Shown piece after piece: positions 55,532 to 64,000 of a stretch of 64,000 bases of DNA (its first letter is position 1; each line of letters opens with the position of its first letter). Position numbers and translations under genes: made by a program. This stretch comes from Folioceros fuciformis (taxonomy: Eukaryota; Anthocerotophyta; Anthocerotopsida; Anthocerotales): positions 1-64,000 of the forward strand of contig JBNGIO010005900.1 in NCBI GenBank assembly GCA_049999805.1, read 5' to 3'. Under the pieces are notes generated by a model. The model saw only the letters and a list, made by a program, of their open reading frames with translations, ran no database searches and was not told the origin of the DNA.

Positions 55532-56542
55532 ATGGCGGACTGCAGCAAGGGATCTTTCACCAGGCCCCGGGGCCAAAGCGAGCCAACGCCGCATCTGTAC
55601 GCAGCAAACTGCGGGCCGGCTACTGGCGTCTCCCTCGCCGCCGTTGCCGACGCCTTTTCTCAACACGGGCCGGTGCAGAGCGTGGCGGCTGCAGACGGAA
55701 GCGGGGGGCGGTCAATTGTCTCGTTCTTTTCCGCGGAGTCGGCCGCTGCCGCGCGTAAGGCGTGGCATGGACGCCCTTGTCCCGCGCTGCAGGGCCGCGT
55801 CATGATCCTGGAGTTTGCGGAGCCCGTAGTGGTGCGGGAGCAGGTGCAGCTGCCAGTGTGCCGACACGCGGAGGAAGTCGGGATCTCGGGCCTGTTCCTC
55901 CGCCTGGAATTCGTGTCCGAGCAGGAGGAGGCGGATCTAATGGCTGCCGTGGACGCGCGGCCGTGGCAGGGTTTGGCCAAGCGGCGCGTGCAGCACTACG
56001 GCTTCGAGTTCTTGTACAAGGTCCGGAACGTGGATTTGGATGCGCGGCTGGGGGACATGCCGGAGTTTGTGCTGGGATTGCTGGAGCGGATGCTAGGGCT
56101 AGAGGAGCTGGCGGCCACAGAGGAGGAGGTAGGATTTCCCTTGGATCAGCTCACTGTGAACGAGTATCCTCGGGGCGTGGGACTGTCCCCGCATGTCGAC
56201 ACGCATTCTGCATTTCAAGGCGCTATTCTATCCCTATCCCTAGCCGGTCCTTGCGTGATGGAGTTCCGGAAGTACGGCAGGCGGGATGGTGAAGGTGGAG
56301 ATGATGTGCAGCGCCGGGCGCTCTTCCTGCCTGCCAGATCGCTGCTCATCCTGTCTGGGGAAGCTCGTTATGCCTGGCATCACTACATTCCTCACCATAA
56401 ACGAGATTTTGTGAACGGTGTGCCCGTGGACAGAGGTTCCCGGCGGGTTTCGTTCACGTTTCGGAAAGTCCGGGCCGGGCCTTGCCGGTGCCGGTTTCCT
56501 GAGGAGTGTGACTCTCGTCTCACTGCTTTGGGCAGCGCGTAA
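55532..56542 (+). CDS. ALKBH8: ALKBH8-type RRM plus AlkB dioxygenase (tRNA wobble uridine hydroxylase)
   Basis: An intronless frame of 336 residues from the ATG at 55532. An RRM-like domain fills residues 20-105 (HLYAANCGPATGVSLAAVA ... GRSIVSFFSAESAAAARKA ... RVMILEFAEP). The 2-oxoglutarate/Fe(II) AlkB domain follows: LTVNEYPRGVGLSPHVDTH with the HxD iron ligands, a later His in AWHHYIPHHKRD, and SRRVSFTFRKVR with the 2-oxoglutarate arginine. Plant ALKBH8 hydroxylates mcm5U at the wobble position of certain tRNAs and, unlike the animal protein, has no fused methyltransferase; that is true here too. Its 3' end has a decayed duplicate near 57.84-57.99 kb. It is convergent with the DUF2306 gene, about 100 bp away. 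Confidence 0.9.
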   Translation: MADCSKGSFTRPRGQSEPTPHLYAANCGPATGVSLAAVADAFSQHGPVQSVAAADGSGGRSIVSFFSAESAAAARKAWHGRPCPALQGRVMILEFAEPVVVREQVQLPVCRHAEEVGISGLFLRLEFVSEQEEADLMAAVDARPWQGLAKRRVQHYGFEFLYKVRNVDLDARLGDMPEFVLGLLERMLGLEELAATEEEVGFPLDQLTVNEYPRGVGLSPHVDTHSAFQGAILSLSLAGPCVMEFRKYGRRDGEGGDDVQRRALFLPARSLLILSGEARYAWHHYIPHHKRDFVNGVPVDRGSRRVSFTFRKVRAGPCRCRFPEECDSRLTALGSA

Positions 56543-56641
56543 TGTTGTGGCAATTGCAGGTAGAACTCTTTTCCATTACGGTAGAGAATGCGACCAAAGA
56601 TTAAAATTGAAGACGCAGAATTGAAGGCCCTGATGGACCCG

Positions 56642-57506
56642 CTAAGCAGGCTTCAACTTGACAGACGACGACGAAGAAGATGGACGCAATGCCGTCCTGA
56701 TATACAAGTCAGCAAGGAGGCTGTTCACAGAGAAGCAGACGAGCATACTGTAGTCGAAACTGGCATAGAATTCTACTCCGGCTGCTATGAGAAGATTCGG
56801 CAAGAGCCTGGTGAACATGACGGCGTATCTGCGCAGTTCAGGAGAAACGAACAAGAAGGGTCACACATGCCTCATACTGTATCTCTGTGTACACCATGTG
56901 GAAGGATGAATGCTTACCCTATGGCAGCCGTCCTGATCATGAACTTTCGGTGGGAGTCGAAATCCTTGGCGCGGGCAGCTTTTACTGCCAGGAATACGAA
57001 CGAGAGCTGGGCGACGGCGGCTACATTGAAGGTCAATTTGGCAATGTTCCCGAACTCCGTGTGAGGGGACAATACGAGAAGGGCGGAGAGAGCAGTCACC
57101 ACCGCCCCAGCCACGAACAAGTACCCCAGCCTCCTATGGATTACAGGATTGTTTTTCCGGAAGGTGGGACTGAATTGGAAGGGCGCAGCGACCATGAAGG
57201 CGTATGCACCCAGGACGTGCACCTGTGACAGGACCAGGCAGTTCAGCCGTGAACTTCAAGTGTGCAGCTGTGAGATTCGTGACTCCTGACGAACTGTAGG
57301 CGAGGGAGTCGGATACGGACCTGCCATGCCCGAAGATTTTGCTGAATGTGGAGGCCCGCCTCGTCGAATCTGCCTGCATTCCAAAGCACCGTCGCCTTCT
57401 TGTAGATATCGAAGTCGCCGTAGAGGAAGAGAGCTGCGTAAGCGGAGAAGGGAATCGAGATGATCACTACTAGCCACCACGCCACCGTCCCCAACTTGAT
57501 GGCCAT
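56642..57506 (-). CDS. DUF2306 multi-pass membrane protein
   Basis: Three exons, 57506-57321, 57222-56918 and 56828-56642, join in phase to 225 residues. Helices include TVAWWLVVIISIPFSAYAA, HVLGAYAFMVAAPFQF, LGYLFVAGAVVTALSALLVL and VAAVAQLSFVFLAVKAARAK. The RRLGY and DFDSHRKFMIRT motifs fit DUF2306, a family of predicted membrane proteins of unknown function. The C-terminus is serine-rich. A tandem degenerate copy lies to the right (58.06-59.01 kb). Confidence 0.8.
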
Positions 57507-57834
57507 TGCGGGACTCAAGGCTGCGTTACTACAGCGCGAGGGATCCCCTTTTTCAAGTGGCGCTGGCGCCCCATTTCTGTCTCGCTTGGTGCACCTGGCA
57601 ACTCAAAAGAGCAACGTGTGGTTTCCTGGAAGAGTAGGCTGCGCCTTCCAGGTAACTGGCAGTACTGTATTACGATGAGGTGACTTGTTAGCCAATCGTA
57701 AACTGGTTACCAAACGCTGTGCCTTGAGGAAACGACAGCCTTGCATTTTTCAACGACCACCTGGTCGCAGCCAATCCTGTTCAGGGAATCTGTAAAAAGA
57801 AATCCTGTGTGGGGAAGCCCGCTGTTTTCGTTCC

Positions 57835-57990
57835 CATTACATTCCTCCGCACAAGCTGGATTGCGCGGACGGCGTGCCTGTGCACGGAGGTTCGCGGCGG
57901 ATTCCTCTCCCTTTTCCGGAAGTCGGCGCCGGTCCATGAGAGGAGTTTGACTCTCGTGTCAGAGCTTCGGACGATGCGTAGGCTTCCGGC
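57835..57990 (+). pseudogene. Decayed copy of the ALKBH8 3' end
   Basis: The stretch GCGGACGGCGTGCCTGTGCA, GAGGTTCGCGGCGG and TTTCCGGAAGTC, then GAGGAGTTTGACTCTCGTGTC, matches 56400-56530 of ALKBH8 (GTGAACGGTGTGCCCGTGGA, GAGGTTCCCGGCGG, TTTCGGAAAGTC, GAGGAGTGTGACTCTCGTCTC). The frame is not kept, and nothing upstream of the last exon third is present. Confidence 0.75.
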
Positions 57991-58061
57991 AAGTGCAGGT
58001 CATTTCCGTACAACGAAGAATGTTACAAGGAATTGGAGGAGAGAACGTGATGCAGCTCTTC

Positions 58062-59012
58062 AGAAGCCTTGGATTTGAGCGATGAGGAAGGAGGAGGACG
58101 CAACGCCGTCATGACGTAAATTTTTGCAAGCAAGCTTTCTCAAAGAGAACGAAGAGAGCGTGCCATAGTCGAAGCTCGCATAGAATCTGGCTCCCACTGC
58201 CAGAAAATCGTCTGGCAGGACCCGGATAGACAAGACGGCGTATTTGCAGAGTTCAGCGGAAACAACCAGGCGGGGTCCAGTATGCATGTCCCGTCCGGCA
58301 CCTGTCTTTTGCTCCACTAGAAAGGATCGCATGCTTATCACATGGCAGCAGTCCTGATCAACGGTGCACTTCCGGTGGGCATTGAACTTCTTGGCCCGGG
58401 CAGCCTTTGCAGCCAGGAATCCAAAAAAGAGCTGAACGACAGAGGCCGCATTGAAAATCACTTTTCAAGTGTTCCCGATTTTCGTGTTAGGGCTCAATAC
58501 CAGGAGGGCGTAGAGAGCTATCACCACAGCCCCCGCCACAAACAAGACGATTACCCCGACCTCCAATGAATTGCAGGAATATTTTCACGAAAGCTGGAAC
58601 AGAAGTGGAAGGGCGCAGCGACCACGAAGGCGTATGCACCAAGGCCAAGGATGTGCACTTGGGAGGACGGCGGGAAGCTACGCTGGACCCTTGAAGTGCT
58701 GCATCTGCTTTGAGATTTGTAACTCAAGGGTATGCTGGAGGAGCGAGTCGGACCTGCCATCCCCGGAGATTGTGCTGAATGTTGAGGCCCGGTTGCTTAA
58801 ATCTTCCTGCAAACTACTGCTGTATAATGGCATCGTCGCCGTCGTGTACAGATCGACGTCGCCATAGACGAAGACGAATGCGTACCCACAGCGGATAGGG
58901 GAATCGAGAAAAGAATCGGGAATATCCACTATTCCACCGGCCCCGCTCGATCGCCCTGGCTGGACTTGAAACTGGACATGCGTACTTCTGGTGCAACGGA
59001 GCGCCGTGCCCC
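58062..59012 (-). pseudogene. Degenerate tandem copy of the DUF2306 gene
   Basis: On the minus strand, pieces read YGDVDLYTTATMPLYSSS, LGAYAFVVAAPFHFCSSF, FNAASVVQLFFGFLAAKAAR, AKKFNAHRKCT, YAVLSIRVLPDDFLAVGARF and YASFDYGTLSSFS. They match the gene at 56642-57506 block by block (YGDFDIYKKATVLWNAG, LGAYAFMVAAPFQFSPTF, FNVAAVAQLSFVFLAVKAAR, YASFDYSMLVCFS). Frames change between blocks and stops interrupt it. Together with the ALKBH8 fragment it forms one duplicated segment. Confidence 0.8.
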
Positions 59013-59573
59013 AAGTGGCCAAGATGCTTTCCTGGAAGCCCTGGTCTCCATGTGCAAGCTGTGGTTAGCCGGAATCGGCGTCACTCCCAAGTGACGTGTA
59101 TTCGTGAGCTCATTTTCTTTTCGGCAACATTCTACCTTTACGGTGTCACGCGCTCTTCTTGATGAAGGTGATGGCGAAGAAGGTCTGTGTTTGGACAGAT
59201 AGGCAACTTGAGGTTTGCCAGATCCCAGGGCAAAGCTCCGGGCCAGGCCCTCGGCTTCGCAACGATGGCCGGCCAACGGTGGAGCGGACGGGTGGACTGT
59301 AGATCCATATACGTAGAGGTGGAGAAGAGATCGGCTAAGTGGTAGGACCCATATCCTTCTTGAAGGTGCTCTAGTTTGGTCTGGCACTTGCAGATCTCGA
59401 GTGAGAAGATAATGTGTGGAGTAGGTACAGTGTAGTACTTCACAGTACTCCGCAGGTTTACGATGCTTTATTGCTTTGCGCGGGAAAAGGAAAATTCGGG
59501 GGTTCGAAAACGGGGATCGGAGTCGGGCTTTGCTGGTGAGGACCTGTGAGCGGGGAAAGTGGCGACAGGAGCT
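59013..59573. other. Intergenic before FANCI
   Basis: No coding sequence recognised. The right end is the FANCI leader. Confidence 0.5.
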
Positions 59574-62500
59574 ATGGCGGAGGCGCAGATGGAAGGGCAG
59601 CTGGACGTGGATGAGGAGATTGTGGATGAGACGAAATCGGTTTGCATCACCCAGAATTCTTCAGCGCGGCAGCGCATTACCGAGTTGATTCTGTCGCACC
59701 AGGAGGATGTCATACTGGACGCATTCGACAAGCGGTGCCGCGTTGCGCAGGCGGGGCATGCCGTGATGGAGTACGCAAGGGCTTTGTTTCATGCGCTTTG
59801 GCCGCTGGCACGGGAGGATGACACCTCCAGAGCCGCGCAATTGCTGCTGCTGGTCACCTTGCGAGTGCTGCACCTGGTGCATTCGGAGAGGCTGGAGGTG
59901 GACAAGAAGGTGCTGGATTGTATCGCGTTTCTGTCGCAGCACATGGAATTCCTTCCCCGGCACCACATCCCCAAGGTTGTGGAGTCCATTCTGGCGCACC
60001 TGCAGAGCCTGGGGGAGGCGCATACCAGGACTGCCGGTACGTCTACGGCGGGAACTCTGGAGCTGCTGCCAAGGTGCCTGCTGCTTTTGGTCACCTCGGC
60101 TGACCCGGTGGCGGTTTGTTCGGGGGATGCTGAGGATGTTGAGGAGCGCAGGATCAGCGGTCATGCGTATTTGAGTGAAGTGGTAGAGCTGCTTGCCACC
60201 ATTCCGTGGCCCCGACTCTTTCTCATGCGGATTGTCACCATACTGCGTGAGCTTCCTGTAAACGTGCAGCACATGGAGATGCTGCTGAAGAAGGTGTTCC
60301 AGCATGTGAAGGAAGCGGAGCCACAGGAGCTGCCGGCTGTGGTGTACCAGCTCCTTCTGCTCGCCTCCAGGGGCTTCAAGCGCAGTGTGCTCAAGGGCTT
60401 GGTGGCCTTCTTCAACAAGTGGAGCACGGCGAATAAGCCCACAAGAGGCTCGGCGGGCGGGAAGAATCTTGTTAATCGCCAGATTGAAGGAACGGTCGTG
60501 CTGCACATCAATTTCGCTGTGAAGCAGGATCCCACTCTGGGAAAGGAGTGGCTTCAGTTGCTGCGCGCTGGGCAGTCTCTCACACCGTTTACTGTCTCCG
60601 TGCTGCTTTCCATTTCGCGCATTCCACGATTTGAACAGCCGGCATACGATATTCTCAAAGCAGCTGCCCACAAGGCGTACCAGGACACTCAGCACTGCAG
60701 GTTCCTGTTGTTGGTGGGATGCAAAATTTATTTTGTCTTGCACTTTCTTTGTTCAAGCCGACCTGTTTCTGACGACGACGCTCTTGTTGGGACGCAGAGA
60801 ATCTCCTTGGGCATCAGCTGCGCTGGGGTTGCGGTGTAATCGCACAGCGCAAGTTCTGGCACAGTCATTCATGCGAACCGTACATCCTGAGAACCCCTGA
60901 TATTCTCTGTCTGCATCCACCAGGCAAGCTCCACATCGGACTCTGAACATCGGTTGTCTCTTCTAACAGGTGGAGAGCAACAGTTTTGGATGGGACCATA
61001 TCATTCCTAGTGTAGTGCAAATTGGGTTTATGTTGGTTGAGTCGGGGCCAACACCAAGGTCTACCCTCGTAGACACTGGAAGGATATCACTGTCAGGCAG
61101 CCAGGAATTGGGAGCCCAAGTATTGACTGCTGCATTTGAAGCACATGCTATTGCACGTGATGAGGTGATGCCCTCATCACGTTGAATTGGCCCAGTGACT
61201 GCACAACTTGACTCACATCTGTGGCCGGATTCCTCACGCAGCATGTATATACGTGGTGCAGATCATCGAGCAAAGCAAATGTAGAATTATTGGTCTGAAA
61301 CCACAAAACAGTTCTCCAGTAATCAGGCAGGTCGAGATCACTGTCGTCGAGTCTTCAATCAGATTGAGAGCTAGCTTTTGAGTCAGTCTTCGTCATGTTC
61401 TGCCATTCCATTTCCCAGCTCTAATTTCCTACTGCATTCCCCATAATGCTGCTGGCCGCTGTGGTGCACTGACTGTGCAGCATGCTTGCTCAGCTTGTAC
61501 AAAATTATCCTCAGCTGATGCTTGAGCATTCTTCCCGCTTGAAGGAGTGCTTGGATTATTTTACATTCCTTCATTCGGCGGCAGCTTCATCTCTCATCCG
61601 TGCTTTTTGTCCACTGTTTCAACTGAGCCAGGATCTCCAGGTACTCTCTCTCCGAATCACCAGTCTTGTCTCAGTTTACGCAGTTGCCGAAGTCCAGAAC
61701 TTTAAGCTGTTCACTGAACGTAGGTAGGTGTCTTGGTGCTCATCCTTCAGGACTACACAGTTTTGGTGCTAAGAAAGGCAATGTTTAGTCGAGATGCCGG
61801 TGCCAGAATGACAGCAGTGCAAGGTATCGTCGACCTTACGATTGCAAACAAGCTGCAAGATTCAGATTCCGTACCACACTCAAACAGTGAAGCTAGCTGC
61901 AGTCAGAGTTTCAGTCAGAGAGAGAATAAGAGCAATAGTGGAAGGGGTTTCAGCTTGCTCCACGACCTTCTTGGATTGCTGCGACGTTGCCTTTCACAAC
62001 AGGTATGGGAAATCGCTACTTCCAAGTAAGTTCACAGTTGTGCATGGTCCAGCCATGGCCCCACTATTGTCTACTCAATTTCTTGCAGGCCTCGGTGAGG
62101 GAAACGATGTACAAGGGGCTCCCAAGGTTGTTGCTTGTTGATCCTCGTTCATCAGAAGCGATTTTTGATCTTGTTTGGTCGCATTTCCATCGCCTGTATG
62201 AAAACAGCGAGGTAAAGTCAGCTTAAGGAAAACCTTGTTCTTCTCACCCTCCTGCCGCCAGGAAGATCCTGATGAACCTCGGCCGTTATGTACCTTTCAG
62301 AGCAGCTCTGGAACACTGAAGCTGAGCTCTTGCGTGAAGATTCAGGATGGGAGTGTGCATTTAGAGGAGCCAGCCCACCACTTAATATCATGCATATACC
62401 AACTGCAGTTACTGCTTGGAGGACATGGACAAGAATCAGCATATGACTTTGGGTTCACCTTGACTCCAGAACAAGAGGTACAAACATGAATTGTTACATG

Positions 62501-64000
62501 AGGGATTTCCCAAAGAAACGCCTCCAGGCTCATGATGATTCTCCCATTTTCATGTTACATTCTGTTCATCACGTCACAGATTGGCAAAGGCTCCTCTTGT
62601 GAAGCTTTGGCTGCTGCTTTTAGGGATCTACGCCAGAGCATGCAAAGTAGGTGCCTGGGAGGTGAGTCGTGGCTTGAAAACTAGACGGAATCACGGGAAA
62701 GCGCAGTGATTTGGTGGATCTATGTCTGAAAAAGCTACTTGTTTATATGTTGCGTCACAGATTTTAAACTGGACAACACTCAAAACTTTGCTGCTGAGAC
62801 CCTTGAAGGAGAGAGCAATTTGGAACAGGCTCGTATGCTCCTTGGTATTTTGGAGGTTCTCATGAATGCGGCTGTGGCAGACCTTAGCCGTCAGGGGACC
62901 CAAGCAGAGAAAGAGCTGAAAGCATACTTGACGATGCATGACTCCTTGGAACAGGTTTTGACCCAGAAACCAGCAAAAGGTGGACCAAAAGTTGTGAAGG
63001 AACGAGCAAAGCCTGTCTCGAGCAAGTCGGGGCAGTTCCTGGTACCCCGAGCGTCCATGGAGAAGCGCAAGCCTCTCCTTGGAAACCCTTGTATTGCTCA
63101 CCTGCTGCTAGTGGTTGCTGAAAAAATTATGAAATCTGTGAATCAGCAAAGTGGTACCCAACCTGCACCCGAGGTCTCAGAGGTCGCACAGCAACTCTCT
63201 GCCTTCGACTGCAGGCTTGCTTCCTTTGCACTTAGGAGCTGCTGGACTCACTTGAAGGCAGTGTCCACAGATAGCACTGAGCAATCTGAGTTTCTGAGCA
63301 AGCTTCACGATCTGACAGACAGCAATTGGAAGATACTTGCCAGGCCCCTTTCTCAGTTGCTGCTAGCATTGAGGACTTGCGGAGTGAGTACTATGTCGCA
63401 GGATATTCCACATGAAAAGCCAAGAACATGGAGAGGCAAGAAGATGATATCTGGAACGAGTGGGAGCCTTGTTTCAACCGCTGTGAATTGTTTGGATGAG
63501 CTTATAAGGTTGGCAGACCAGCAAAACTGTCTAACAGAAGTATTCAGGGAACTCCGTGTGGATGCTGAACTTGTCGATGAAGAAGGGACGGAAGCTGAAG
63601 CCGCTAAGAGTGAGCAGCGGAGGCTCATTCATGATTGGATTACCCAGCACGCTAAACCGCTTGTGATTGAGTTTTTGAGCCATTCCCAGTGGGAGGAGAT
63701 CCAGGTAGGACACAGTTGGTGGTTTCCCGTGCAAATTACTGCTATTTCAGTAGGTTTCTTTTTCAAGTTTGCAAAGTTGCTGTTAAGTCAAATCAATGCA
63801 AGATTTCGTGCTCGCTGATGCCTTGATAATGCTCGTCGGGGCTGTGCAGATCCTGGCTGGTGTGATTGTGTTGATTTCGAGAAGACTGTCTGCATCTCAA
63901 ATGGAGACGCACAGTGCTTGGGCAGAGAATCTGTGTAGAGAGCACAATGTTACTAGCGCAGTAGCAGCGACTGCCCTGGCTTCAATGGCTACCTGTCTTG
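59574..64000 (+). CDS. FANCI: FANCI (Fanconi anaemia ID2-complex subunit), 3' truncated by the window
   Basis: Start ATG at 59574. A long first exon encodes helical solenoid sequence (VKEAEPQELPAVVYQLLLL, GFKRSVLKGLVAFFNKW, RQIEGTVVLHINFAVKQD, LTPFTVSVLLSISRIPRFE), ending at CACTGCAG/GTTCCT. At least ten further short exons follow: ESNSFGWDHIIPSVVQIGF, AQLVQNYPQLMLEHSSRLK, LRKAMFSRDAGARMTAVQG (a lysine in the position of the vertebrate ubiquitinated lysine, from memory), an SQ cluster (EASCSQSFSQREN) before LLRRCLSQQ, and a long exon from 62761 to 63702. The last visible exon starts near 63850 and runs off the window. FANCI pairs with FANCD2 and is clamped on DNA by mono-ubiquitination during interstrand crosslink repair; the SQ sites are targets of ATR kinase in animals. 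Confidence 0.92.

Noticed and set aside
59661-60743. A 360-residue minus-strand open frame
   Set aside because: It is the exact antisense of FANCI exon 1, which is confirmed by several family motifs; the long open antisense frame follows from GC-rich codon use.

Overview
The window is nuclear DNA from a land plant. Its genes carry many short GT-AG introns of about 60-200 bp. Several products are plastid-targeted, telomere-type TTTAGGG motifs occur, and one gene encodes a PLS-type pentatricopeptide repeat (PPR) protein whose DYW domain is of the KP subtype linked to U-to-C RNA editing. Compact genes with short introns plus a DYW:KP editor fit a hornwort best. A fern or a non-Selaginella lycophyte remains possible. 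This is inference; no species marker was recognised.

Layout. Positions 1-7.6 kb are GC-rich and full of short slippage-type repeats, with no gene I can support. From 7.6 to 13.3 kb, on the minus strand, lie a two-LysM plus M23 peptidase gene and an OTP51-like PPR/LAGLIDADG splicing factor. The latter is divergent from a plus-strand CIA1 (cytosolic Fe-S assembly WD40) gene, followed by SRP72 (signal recognition particle). A gene-poor stretch (18.9-22.9 kb) holds one tRNA-Lys(CTT) and a possible small gene. The DYW:KP editor (22.9-25.8 kb, minus) comes next, then a sacsin/NO VEIN-like HSP90-type ATPase gene with two apparent frameshifts, DGAT1, a cytochrome b561 protein, a mitochondrial-type carrier, an F-box protein and a plastid membrane protein.

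From 44.0 to 49.2 kb there is an AT-rich repeat island: several minisatellite families, an interstitial telomere-like repeat, a decayed non-LTR reverse transcriptase and two assembly gaps. To its right lie an intronless NDC1 (type II NAD(P)H dehydrogenase), a decayed sacsin-like copy, ClpP6 and ALKBH8 (head to head), a DUF2306 membrane protein with a degenerate duplicate, and FANCI, which runs off the right edge.

The genes are mostly unrelated housekeeping functions: plastid RNA processing and proteolysis, Fe-S assembly, ER targeting, lipid synthesis, tRNA modification and DNA crosslink repair. The strongest leads are the KP-type editing factor, the bacterial-style LysM-M23 endopeptidase embedded in a normal intron-containing gene, and a repeated theme of local gene-fragment duplication and decay. 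That theme covers DGAT1 exon 1, the ALKBH8 3' end with DUF2306, and a sacsin-like gene split around the repeat island and NDC1.
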